Positions 46,093 to 54,661 of a DNA stretch of 64,000 bases are shown here, one piece after another. The notes under the pieces were generated by a model, which was not told the origin of the DNA, ran no database searches, and saw only the letters and a program-made list of their open reading frames with translations. The stretch comes from an uncultured Alphaproteobacteria bacterium (GTDB lineage: Bacteria > Pseudomonadota > Alphaproteobacteria > Rhizobiales > Rhizobiaceae). The stretch lies in contig CAKMZB010000003.1 in assembly GCA_929200315.1 (NCBI GenBank), positions 97,586 to 161,585 of the forward strand, in the 5' to 3' direction. How positions within the stretch are numbered: position 1 is the stretch's first letter; every line of letters starts with the position of its first letter. The position numbers were made by a program, and so were the translations under genes.

Positions 46093-47397
46093 CTATTTGT
46101 AGCCGGCGGCTTCCATCGCTTCGTCTGTGATAGCCTGTGCCTTCTCAAGCGCTTCTTCAACGGTCTGCTGACCGGCGTAAGCGGCGGAGAATTCCTGGCT
46201 CACCTCCGTTGCGATGCCCGCAAATTCCGGGATCGCAGCAAACTGGATACCGACATAGGGGCTCGGCTTGACGGTGGAGTCGTTCGGATCAGCTGATAGA
46301 ATCGAGTCCAGCGTCATCTTGGCAAAGGGCACGTCCTTGTAGTTGGGATTGTCGTAGAGCGACTTACGTGCACCCGGAGGCACATTTGCCCAACCTTCAT
46401 TCTCGGCAACGAGCTCAATGTACCCTTTCGAGGTCGCCCATTCGATGAACTGCTTTGCCGCATCTTCTTTCTGCGTGCCGGAAGGAATAGCCAGCGCCCA
46501 AGCCCAGAGCCAGTTGGAGCGTTTGCCAAGACCGTTATCGGGCGCAAGAGCAAATCCAACCTTGTCTGCGACTGTGGAGTCATTGGGGTTGGTCACGAAG
46601 GATGCTGCAACCGTTGCATCAATCCACATGCCGCATTTACCCTGTTGGAAGAGCGACAGATTTTCATTGAACCCGTTGGTCGCGTATCCGGGAGGGCCGG
46701 ATTCTTCCATCATGCCCTTATAGAAGTTGAGCGTGTTGGCCCATTCATCGGTGTCGAACTGCGCGTTCCAGTCTTCATCGAACCAGCGTGCGCCGAAAGA
46801 GTTGGACATGGCAGTGATGAATGCACCGCCCTCACCCCAACCGGCTTTGCCACGCAGGCAAATGCCGTTGATCTCGTTGGCGCGGTCGGTCATGGCCGCT
46901 GCGGCTTTGCGGATGAAGTCCCAGGTAGGAGCTTCGGGCATGTCCATGCCTGCCTTTTTCATAAGGTCTGCGCGGTACATGACCATAGAGCTTTCGCCGT
47001 AGAAAGGAGCCGCATAGAGCGTGCCGTCGTAAGACAGGCCGCCAGACATTGCGGGCAGAATGTCATCGACATCATATTCGGCAGAGAGGCCGTTCAGCGG
47101 AACCAGCCAGCCGTTCTTGCCCCAGATCGGCGTCTCATACATGCCGATCGTCATGATATCGAAAGCACCGCCCCTGGTGGTGATGTCAGTGGTGACGCGC
47201 TGACGAAGAACGTTTTCTTCCAGCGTGACCCATTCAACGTCATGGCCCGTCTTCTTGGTGAAGTCGTCCGTATATTTTTGCATACGGATCATGTCGCCAT
47301 TATTGACGGTCGCGATTGTGAGCGTTTCAGCCAGCGCGCCTGTGACGGCCAGCATGGAGAGAGCAGTTGTTACTCCCAGAACCTTTTTCAAAGACAT
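46093..47397 (-). CDS. smoE: polyol-binding protein SmoE
   Basis: A 434-residue periplasmic binding protein with a signal peptide cut near GALAET. The body is of the sorbitol/mannitol type (ETLTIATVNNGDMIRM, AAPFYGESSMVMYR, GYIELVAENEGWANVPPG). I use the ATG at 47397, preceded by GGAGGAAAGAGG. First gene of the operon smoEFGK-smoS-mtlK, with a LacI-type operator candidate about 70 bases upstream. Confidence 0.9.
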   Translation of the reverse strand: MSLKKVLGVTTALSMLAVTGALAETLTIATVNNGDMIRMQKYTDDFTKKTGHDVEWVTLEENVLRQRVTTDITTRGGAFDIMTIGMYETPIWGKNGWLVPLNGLSAEYDVDDILPAMSGGLSYDGTLYAAPFYGESSMVMYRADLMKKAGMDMPEAPTWDFIRKAAAAMTDRANEINGICLRGKAGWGEGGAFITAMSNSFGARWFDEDWNAQFDTDEWANTLNFYKGMMEESGPPGYATNGFNENLSLFQQGKCGMWIDATVAASFVTNPNDSTVADKVGFALAPDNGLGKRSNWLWAWALAIPSGTQKEDAAKQFIEWATSKGYIELVAENEGWANVPPGARKSLYDNPNYKDVPFAKMTLDSILSADPNDSTVKPSPYVGIQFAAIPEFAGIATEVSQEFSAAYAGQQTVEEALEKAQAITDEAMEAAGYK

Positions 47398-47467
47398 CCT
47401 CTTTCCTCCCGGTGTATTGGACATTCACACAGGGTAGAGGTTAATTGGACGCGAGGTCAACAAAAAA

Positions 47468-47481
47468 TTTGCGCGCGTAAA
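47468..47481 (-). promoter_or_regulatory. candidate LacI-family operator upstream of smoE
   Basis: Read on the minus strand this is TTTACGCGCGCAAA, an imperfect palindrome centred on CG, typical of LacI-family sites. It is 13 of 14 identical to the site at 48570-48583 beside the regulator's own start. It sits in the short gap between the regulator's 3' end and smoE. Confidence 0.6.
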
Positions 47482-47495
47482 ATTTCAGGCATAAT

Positions 47496-48557
47496 TCAAG
47501 CGGATTCTCGCATCAGCAGTTTGCCTTCAAAGAGTTTCTCCTCTCGATCACCCTGTGGACTATCGCGCTCCATGAGGCGGAAAAGCTCTTCAACTGTCCG
47601 CTCGGAAATAGCCTCATAGTCATGGGTCACGGTGGTGAGGGGTGGGCAGGTGAAGCTGGAAAAAGGGTGTCCGTCGAGACCTGCCACGCGCAGGTCGCTA
47701 TTGGTCGAAATGCCAACCCGCAGGTTCTTCTGGTAGCAGGCAGCAAGGACGCCGATGGCGAGGCGGTCATTGCTGCAAAGCACCGTCTTGCCGCGCAGAT
47801 CTTCTTTCTCGATCAATTCAATGCCGCCAAGATGGCCAACCTCCTCAAGCGCCCACCCTTCCCCGGGGATTTGCACGGCGCGCGGAGTGTGACCAAGCCT
47901 CTCCATTGCCGCGACATAGCCGGCATGACGCTTGCGCGCATTCGGGTTGGGCGGAGCTTCCATTTCGAGGAACAGCGGCGGCTCGCCCGTTCGGCACAGA
48001 TACTCGACCATCAGACTGGTAAATTGCGGGTTGTCTGAGCCAACGAAAATGTTGCCAACATTGTCGATGTTGCTATCGAACAGGACCGTCGGCACATCGC
48101 GGCAGAACTGCTCCACAACCGCATAGTTGGACGAACGACCGAGTGGTGCCAACAAGACCCCGGCCGGTTTCATAGAGCGCAAAGTGGCCAGAATTTCGAT
48201 CTCTAACCCTTGCCGCCCGTGCGAACTGAAGAGGGATGGGGAGAAGCCAGCATCGATACATCGGGTCTCAATGTTACGGGCGATCTCAGCAAAATAGGGA
48301 TCCGCCAGATAGGGCACGACAACACCGATGGTCTTTGTGAGGCGGCGGTTTTGATTGATGGCGTAGATGTTGGGCGTATATTCATAGCGCTCCAGCGCCT
48401 CTTCAATCCGGGCTCTTGTGCTCTGGCGCACGCTTGCCGGATCGTTAAAATATTTGGAGACTGTCGGGCGAGAAACGCCGCTCAGTTCGGCGAACTTCTC
48501 CATGTTACGGATCTTAGAGGTGCCCAATAAGCCATGCCCCGTTGGTTTAGGATTCAC
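47496..48557 (-). CDS. LacI-family regulator of the polyol operon
   Basis: A 353-residue LacI-type regulator. The helix-turn-helix is FAELSGVSRPTVSKYFNDP, followed by the hinge ALERYEYTPNIYA and a periplasmic-binding-protein-like core starting IGVVVPYLADPYFAEI. GTG at 48557 and TTG at 48566 are both possible starts because the domain begins before the first ATG. It lies between smoE and xylB, and matching operator candidates flank it, so it probably controls both and itself. The inducer is likely a polyol or its phosphate, by inference. Confidence 0.88.
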   Translation of the reverse strand: MNPKPTGHGLLGTSKIRNMEKFAELSGVSRPTVSKYFNDPASVRQSTRARIEEALERYEYTPNIYAINQNRRLTKTIGVVVPYLADPYFAEIARNIETRCIDAGFSPSLFSSHGRQGLEIEILATLRSMKPAGVLLAPLGRSSNYAVVEQFCRDVPTVLFDSNIDNVGNIFVGSDNPQFTSLMVEYLCRTGEPPLFLEMEAPPNPNARKRHAGYVAAMERLGHTPRAVQIPGEGWALEEVGHLGGIELIEKEDLRGKTVLCSNDRLAIGVLAACYQKNLRVGISTNSDLRVAGLDGHPFSSFTCPPLTTVTHDYEAISERTVEELFRLMERDSPQGDREEKLFEGKLLMRESA

Positions 48558-48569
48558 GCTGAACAAAGC

Positions 48570-48583
48570 TTCACGCGCGCAAA
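48570..48583 (+). promoter_or_regulatory. candidate LacI-family operator between regulator and xylB
   Basis: TTCACGCGCGCAAA, matching the smoE-proximal site at 13 of 14 positions. It lies just upstream of the leftward regulator gene and about 70 bases before rightward xylB, so one site could control both. Confidence 0.6.
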
Positions 48584-48651
48584 ATTTGTGGTAAAAAATC
48601 TAAAGAAGCAAACTTCGCATTGTCAAATGTACCTCAAGGAAACCCACCATT

Positions 48652-50130
48652 TTGAACACTCTCGGACTGGATATCGGAACCTCAGCTGTAAAGGGCGTGG
48701 TTATTGACGCCGGTGGCCGACAGGTTGCCGAAGCTAGCGCGCCTCTCTCCAGCAACCACCCACACTCAGGCTGGAGCGAGCAGAATCCGGACGACTGGGT
48801 TGCCGCTGTCGAGGCTTGCTGCCTTGCCCTGCGGAACAAACTCGGACCGGTATGGCCGACGGTGGGGGCTATTGGCCTTTCCGGCCAAATGCATGGGGCA
48901 ACGATGCTGGGGGAAGACTTGCGACCCGTCCGGCCGGCTATCTTGTGGAATGACAGTCGCAGCACCGCGCAATGCAACGCGATTAACGACCTCGTACCAG
49001 ATATTGAGGTTCGAGCCGGGATCATTGCCATGCCAGGCTTCACAGCACCGAAGGTGCTTTGGACAGCCGAAAATGAGCCGGATGTCTACAACCGCATTGC
49101 ACATATCGTGCTGCCAAAAGACTATGTGCGCCTCGCCCTCACCGGCGAACTCGCCACCGACATGGCGGACGCTGCCGGAACGATCTGGCTGAATGAAGCC
49201 AAACGTAATTGGGACGATGTGCTCTGCAAGGCGAGCCGGACAGACAAGGCCTGGCTGCCGAGGCTGGTCGAGGGAACGGAGATTTCCGGCCAGCTTCGGG
49301 AAGGCGTGGCGTCAAGACTTGGTCTTGAAGCGGGCATCCCTGTCTCAGGCGGTGCAGGTGATGCTGCGGCAGGGGCCTTGGGGATCGGCGCGGTGGATGA
49401 TGGCGAGGCCTTTGCCTCACTCGGTACGTCCGGGCAGCTCTTTGTCTCTACACAGGATTATCGTGCGGCCCCTGGAAGCGCCGTCCATTGCTTTGCCCAC
49501 TGTGTGCCGGATCGCTGGTTCCAGATGGCCTGCATGCTGAATGGTGCCGCCCCAATCGATTGGTTTGCAAGGCTCACCAACCGCCCAATCGCAAACCTGC
49601 TGGATGACGCGCGGGGCGAGGCTAGTGCTCCGCTCTTCCTTCCCTACCTCACCGGTGAACGCACACCACACAACGACGCTGCCATTCGAGGTGCATTTTA
49701 CGGGTTGGAGCCGGATACTGGCGATGCAGCATGTATGCGCGCTGTGGTGGAGGCGGTTGCCTATTCTTTCTGCGATGCCAAGGACAGCCTTGCACGGGCC
49801 GGCACCGAACTAGAGCAGATCGCGGCCATCGGCGGAGGCACGCGCAGTGATTTTGTGCTGCAGACAATGGCTGATGCCATGGGCCTCGTGGTCAACCGTT
49901 ACAAGGATTCCGCCACAGGTCCGGCGCTCGGCGCAGCACGCACAGCGATGATAGCGGCTGACAATTGCACGCTCAGTGACGTCGCCACGCGCCCAAAACT
50001 CGACCGGACCTTCACGCCGGATCCTAAAACATGGGATTACCACACCGAGAAGCTGGAGCGATGGCGCGGCCTTTACGCTGCGTTGAAACCGTTCGCAGCG
50101 GGAACGGCGACGGAGCCAACCAACCGGTAG
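48652..50130 (+). CDS. xylB: xylulokinase
   Basis: A 492-residue FGGY-family kinase that phosphorylates D-xylulose (or a similar ketose). The N-terminal phosphate loop is LGLDIGTSAVKG; GLSGQMHGA and ILWNDSR are xylulokinase signatures with the catalytic Asp-containing DIGTS/WND sites, and GGGTRSDF near the C-terminus completes ATP binding. TTG at 48652 is used, with AAGGAAA upstream. It is divergent from the LacI-type gene and so probably part of the polyol regulon: arabitol or xylitol would give xylulose. Confidence 0.92.
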   Translation: MNTLGLDIGTSAVKGVVIDAGGRQVAEASAPLSSNHPHSGWSEQNPDDWVAAVEACCLALRNKLGPVWPTVGAIGLSGQMHGATMLGEDLRPVRPAILWNDSRSTAQCNAINDLVPDIEVRAGIIAMPGFTAPKVLWTAENEPDVYNRIAHIVLPKDYVRLALTGELATDMADAAGTIWLNEAKRNWDDVLCKASRTDKAWLPRLVEGTEISGQLREGVASRLGLEAGIPVSGGAGDAAAGALGIGAVDDGEAFASLGTSGQLFVSTQDYRAAPGSAVHCFAHCVPDRWFQMACMLNGAAPIDWFARLTNRPIANLLDDARGEASAPLFLPYLTGERTPHNDAAIRGAFYGLEPDTGDAACMRAVVEAVAYSFCDAKDSLARAGTELEQIAAIGGGTRSDFVLQTMADAMGLVVNRYKDSATGPALGAARTAMIAADNCTLSDVATRPKLDRTFTPDPKTWDYHTEKLERWRGLYAALKPFAAGTATEPTNR

Positions 50131-50167
50131 CACCTACCTTGCAGACATTGCCCCTGCTCCCCTAAGG

Positions 50168-50186
50168 CTGAGCGAAAATCGCTCAG
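50168..50186 (+). terminator. weak stem-loop after xylB
   Basis: CTGAGCGA pairs perfectly with TCGCTCAG around AAA, 38 bases after the xylB stop. No T run follows, so termination strength is doubtful. Confidence 0.45.
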
Positions 50187-50197
50187 ATACCGCGCGC

Positions 50198-50926
50198 ATG
50201 AACATTCTCATTCTACACCATTATGCTCGTTCGCAGTGAGCCTCCGGCGGCACGCCGCCATTATCTCTTGGCGAAGGCTCTGGTGGTCGCCCTCCATCGC
50301 GCATAAAGCGCGCCATGGCGATGGTGAGCTTTGCTCGCGCCGCCACAGCACAGGCGCAGGCCATGATTGATGGAGGAGCGGGTTTCGACGTTGTGCTGGG
50401 CACCTCTCCGTCACCTTTTTCTGCCTATTGGGCCGCAGGCCTGGCCAAACGCAACAAATTGCCCTTCGCCCTTGAAATCCGTGACCTGCGGCCGCTTTCT
50501 CTGCGCGATGTCGCAGGCTGGAAATGGTGGCATCCTGGCTGGATCATCTTCCGACGCCTCGAGCTGGCCATTTATAAGAATGCCGACGTGCTCTTCACGC
50601 TGCTACCCAACGCACATGCCTGGTACACTGCGTCGGGTGTTGCCAAAGACAACATCATCGTGATCCCAAACGGTGTGGATGCAAACTCTACCCCCGACCC
50701 TACCCCGATACCCGACAATGACCCGGTGGACGATGCAGAGGCAGGCTTGACTGTCCCGCCGCAGGATCCCGAGGAATTGGCGAAAGCCAATACGGTTCTC
50801 AGCAAGCACAGCACCGCGGACCTCGCCGCAATGGGTGCGCGAGGCTTGGACTATGTGTTGCGGAACCACGAATGGACTGCTCTTGCAGTGCGTTTCGAGG
50901 GTGCGATTTCCGGTTTGGTGCACTAA
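50198..50926 (+). pseudogene. decayed family-4 glycosyltransferase
   Basis: The start reads MNILILHHYARSQ, the usual opening of WbuB-like glycosyltransferases, but a TGA follows at once. Recognisable sequence resumes from about 50315 (DVVLGTSPSPFSAYWAAGLAKR, LPFALEIRDL, ELAIYKNADVLFTL, IIVIPNGVD). After PNGVD a large part of the C-terminal UDP-sugar-binding domain is missing, and the frame rejoins at GLTVPPQDPEELAKA. Both the early stop and the internal deletion make it non-functional. It is the outer edge of the polysaccharide locus. Confidence 0.75.
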
Positions 50927-50981
50927 GGCAGCACATCTCTGGGCAGGATTGAGATTGCCCAGAGGAAGAAGCTCAGCAACC

Positions 50982-51956
50982 CTAAGCCGCGACTTCGAAG
51001 CTTTCAGCCCATTGGTCCAGCAAAAATAGCTTGAAGAGATCACCGTCTTTTATCGACCGATCCCCCTTACGATAGTTCGCGACGGCGGTGGCTGTCTTTT
51101 CGGCATCGATCCACTCGCCCAATCGGAAACCCGGCGAGCACAACCGCTCTTCAACACGACGACCCAACCCTTCGCCCATCCAGACCTGCTGTGGGGTGAC
51201 GAAACCCATCTTGTCGCGTCGATCAAGCACTTAGTCTGGCACCGCACCGCGCATGGCGTTGCGGAGCACAGCTTTGGATTGACCGTTGGCAATCTTGATG
51301 CCTGCAGGCAATTGAAGCGCCCAATCCACAAGCCGGTAGTCGAGGAAGGGCACACGGCTCTCGATGGAAAAAGCCATCGAATTGCGGTCCTCGTAGCGTA
51401 GCAGACTAGGGACGGAATAGTGATCAAGATCGAGTTTCTGCCGATCCGACACATCACCACGCTGTGCAATCGCGCTGGTCGCCGCGGCATAGTCCCAAGC
51501 CATGGCGTCGGTCAGGACACGCTCTATTCCCGGTGTGCGGCGACGTAGGGACGCTGGCAGATAGCGCTGGGCATCAACGAAATTGAGCAGTCCACGATCG
51601 CCATGTCGCGCCAGAGCAAAAAGTTCGCCGGCAAGCTTCGCTATCCGCCGCTCACGCAACAACTGCTGTAGGTAATAGACGGTGAATTTGCGGTAACCGC
51701 ACAACACCTCATCCGCCCCCTGCCCGTCCAGAATGACGGTCACGCCGTTCCGCTGCGCCTCGCGCATGATGCAATATTGAGCGTAGATAGAAGTCGTCGT
51801 GAAGGGCTCTTCCTGGTGCCAGACAAGATTTGAAAGATCGTCCAGGAACCCCTCTTGGGAAGGCGTTACATAATGAGCCGTCGTCTCCTTGCGCTCATTC
51901 ACAAGGCTGGCAAACGCGCTCTCATCGAAGCGGGAATTCTCCGGAACCTCAAACCG
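50982..51956 (-). pseudogene. decayed asparagine synthetase (AsnB-like)
   Basis: The minus strand encodes the synthetase domain of a glutamine-hydrolysing asparagine synthetase: HYVTPSQEGFLDDL, LVWHQEEPF, TVILDGQGADEVLCGY, RYEDRNSMAFSIESRVPFLD. The glutaminase domain and the PP-loop with SGGLDS are absent. The frame is broken by TAA at 51231-51233 in PD*VLDRRDKMGFVTP, where a single base change from a sense codon would explain it; homology continues in frame beyond. Upstream at 51957-51962 are two further stops, and beyond them a fragment (HYLPTKGLKKFGWEANL) resembles a glycosyltransferase N-terminus. Such AsnB proteins occur in exopolysaccharide loci. Confidence 0.8.
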
Positions 51957-52211
51957 CTATTAGCCCGTGTTGAGTTCGGTGCTCACAGCAATGAGATTGG
52001 CTTCCCATCCAAATTTCTTCAGACCTTTGGTAGGTAAATAATGGCGCGTAATATCAGGTCTTCCTGGCTGTTGTGACTAGTGATTTACGATCCAGACAGT
52101 CTTTTGGTCAGCCACAGGGATTGGTCCTTCATTCTTGTTGGATCGCACCGGAATTGGCTACAAGGACCTTGGGCATACCCAATCTCCATCCGCTACCCGC
52201 AGCAGCCTACC

Positions 52212-53408
52212 CTATGTCGATGTGCGGTCACCTTGACCATGGCCAAGGAACGTCTTGAGTAAAATCTTGATATCCAGCAACAACGATCGCCTCGCGACAT
52301 ACTCGGCATCCGCGCGAGCTAATCTTTCCGGCTCGCTCATGTCTATGTCCCTGATTTGCGCCCAGCCTGTCAGACCCGGCGTAACGGTGTAAACTGACAA
52401 CTCGTGACGCCGAGTGACCAGTTCCGTCTGGCCGGGAAGGCACGGTCGTGGCCCAACAAAACTCATCTCGCCCTTTAGAATATTCCAGAGTTGAGGAAGC
52501 TCATCGAGCTTCGTTCGTCGCAAAAACTTTCCGACTTGCGTTACCGAAGACCCTCTTACTTCATGCGTCGCTACGTCGGCTGTATCGACTTTCATGGTGC
52601 GAAACTTGCGACAAATAAAATTCTCTCCGTGCTGCCCGACCCGGATCTGAGCAAATATAGGACTGCCTTCCCCCTTGAACTTCAACAACACGTAGATGAC
52701 GATAAAGACCCAAGATAGAAAAGCGAGGAGGGAAACAGCGGCTGTGACATCTATGAGCCGCTTGGCCGTGCGATAAATATAGTTTTCATGTTGGCCATCG
52801 GAGATCATTGTCACCGGCGCTTGACCAGTTGTTATCGTCGCCATGACAGCGTCAGTGACCCGATCAACATGGACAACTGGGCGTAGCAACGAAAGTCCCA
52901 TGAGGCTGAGTTGGCGCAACGGGCCCGGAAATCTGTTGAGCAACGACAACTTACCCCGGAAATTCGAAGAATGCACGGCTGGCAGGCGCATATTGACTGT
53001 CGTAATACCGTGCAATTCGGAGAGAGCCTTTTCTCCCCTTCGCTTGGAAACGGCGTAGAGACTGAGGTTCTTACTGTCCTCCGCATGACTTGTGGTCATG
53101 TTGACAAAAAGAGGAACTCCGGCTGTCCGACAATCGATGGCAACTTGGAGTAGAAAGTCGACGTTGGCAGCGTGGAATTCCTCAGCATCAGATGCACGAT
53201 CATTATTCAAGACCGCAAGGTGAATGGCAGCGGCGATATTCTGAAGCTGCTCGATTTCTTCATAGGAAACGATCTCGCAGTTCGGAAAATGCGTTGCCAG
53301 CTTCTTTCCATCCCGGCCGGTCACCACACATTCGAAACCACGGGCCTGTAAGTGCGGCACTATGTGTTGACCCAAAAACCCGCTGGCGCCGGTTACCAAC
53401 AGTCTCAT
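52212..53408 (-). CDS. fused nucleotide-sugar epimerase and polyprenol-phosphate sugar transferase
   Basis: A 398-residue two-domain protein. Residues 1-215 are an extended SDR: NAD motif TGASGFLG, and SLYAVSKRRGE holding the catalytic Tyr-Lys. Residues 215-398 are a WcaJ/PglC-type initiating sugar transferase: KRLIDVTAAV with one membrane segment, PIFAQIRVGQ, CRKFRTMK, RRTKLDELPQLWN, MSFVGPRP and PGLTGWAQI. It may make and then load the first sugar-1-phosphate on undecaprenyl phosphate. The SDR part is shorter than usual (about 300). Its ATG overlaps the stop of the upstream gene by four bases. Confidence 0.85.
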   Translation of the reverse strand: MRLLVTGASGFLGQHIVPHLQARGFECVVTGRDGKKLATHFPNCEIVSYEEIEQLQNIAAAIHLAVLNNDRASDAEEFHAANVDFLLQVAIDCRTAGVPLFVNMTTSHAEDSKNLSLYAVSKRRGEKALSELHGITTVNMRLPAVHSSNFRGKLSLLNRFPGPLRQLSLMGLSLLRPVVHVDRVTDAVMATITTGQAPVTMISDGQHENYIYRTAKRLIDVTAAVSLLAFLSWVFIVIYVLLKFKGEGSPIFAQIRVGQHGENFICRKFRTMKVDTADVATHEVRGSSVTQVGKFLRRTKLDELPQLWNILKGEMSFVGPRPCLPGQTELVTRRHELSVYTVTPGLTGWAQIRDIDMSEPERLARADAEYVARRSLLLDIKILLKTFLGHGQGDRTST

Positions 53409-54643
53409 TGCGAACCCTCGCTATCACCCTTCCAGGGTGTGGCCGTAGCACCAGCTTGCGGATCCATATAGCCAGCAAACAGGCCAACCAACGCGATGGC
53501 CAACCACCACCAAGACTGCCATGCACCGTGAGAAACGAATGATGCTCCGATGACGCCGAGAATGAGAAATTGAACTGTTGGCGGACAACCTTTCGCAACC
53601 GCACCAACGCCAAAAAGGAGCGCTATTGCCAGCAGCACGCCGGGCCATCCCAGGTCCAGCAGAACCTGCAAACCAAAATTGTGTGGATGGGAGAACTCGC
53701 CTGTCCAATAGCGGCCCTGCACCATGTCAGCCAATGCCAGAGTGTATTGTGTGGCATCAAAACCGAACGCAGCAAAATTGTTGGCAAGACAAAAACGAGC
53801 GACCGCAAGCCAGATTTCCAGGCGAGCGCCAACAGAGCCAATGTGGCTTGGATCTTCAAACGGAATGTAGGCTTGGTAAGCCTGCTCAACGGCAAGGACT
53901 GAGATAAATGTCGCTCCTGCAAACACCAACGCAGGCAGGTATTTGAAGTTGTACCGCAGCAGGGTGGCAAAGAGCGGATAAATCATAGCCCCAACGAGAA
54001 CCAGCTTAGCGGTCTCACTAGCAGTCCCTAGCCACAACCACCATGTCGTCAGAAGAAAGCCACCAAGCCACAAGAGGCGAAAGTCGACCCGAAAATTACG
54101 AAACAAGGAAAGGCTTATGTGAACATAGCCAGCTCCGGCTGCAAGGCTGAACAACACTGCTGCGCGGTTGCGCTCCCATGGTTCCGGCCACCATTGCGGC
54201 GAGTTTGGGTCCAGATAGTAGATGCGAAAACACATCAACCAGGCGATCAGCGCGAAGCCTGCAAGGCTTGACCAGAGGATGATCGCTTCCTGTTCACCCG
54301 TCAGTCTGATCCGCCTGCCAAGCTGATAGCCGATCATGATGAGAATCGCGAGACCAATAATCTTCAACCAGTCTTTCCAGAACAGCTCAATAGGCGCGCC
54401 ATAAGCCAGAAAGGCTGCAAGCAGAATGCTTGTGGCACCCAGCGCTATCGCTGCAAATTTGCGCCAGTTCATTTCGCTCCAGAAACGCATATAGGCCTGC
54501 GGAGGGATGCACAAAAACACAACGGCGGCGAGCACAGTCGTGGGCCGCGGCGTGACCAGGACAAGCACCAGACCCACACCAAGAATGAGCGCGAGCGCCT
54601 CATTGCGAAGCGGCAACTTGCGGCTTGGTTGACCCAGTTCCAT
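53405..54643 (-). CDS. O-antigen ligase/polymerase-like membrane protein
   Basis: A 412-residue protein with about ten to twelve hydrophobic helices and one larger periplasmic loop. Near the end of that loop is EFSHPHNFGLQVLLDLGWPG, matching the H..HN...Q...E/D.G motif of Wzy_C (WaaL and Wzy) proteins, and EPWERNRAAVLF carries the conserved arginine of the other loop. It would either polymerise repeat units or ligate the finished chain. The neighbours, an initiating transferase and a dehydratase, fit either. Whether ligase or polymerase cannot be told from sequence. Confidence 0.75.
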   Translation of the reverse strand: MELGQPSRKLPLRNEALALILGVGLVLVLVTPRPTTVLAAVVFLCIPPQAYMRFWSEMNWRKFAAIALGATSILLAAFLAYGAPIELFWKDWLKIIGLAILIMIGYQLGRRIRLTGEQEAIILWSSLAGFALIAWLMCFRIYYLDPNSPQWWPEPWERNRAAVLFSLAAGAGYVHISLSLFRNFRVDFRLLWLGGFLLTTWWLWLGTASETAKLVLVGAMIYPLFATLLRYNFKYLPALVFAGATFISVLAVEQAYQAYIPFEDPSHIGSVGARLEIWLAVARFCLANNFAAFGFDATQYTLALADMVQGRYWTGEFSHPHNFGLQVLLDLGWPGVLLAIALLFGVGAVAKGCPPTVQFLILGVIGASFVSHGAWQSWWWLAIALVGLFAGYMDPQAGATATPWKGDSEGSQ

Positions 54644-54661
54644 TGCTCATTCAGTCCCAAA

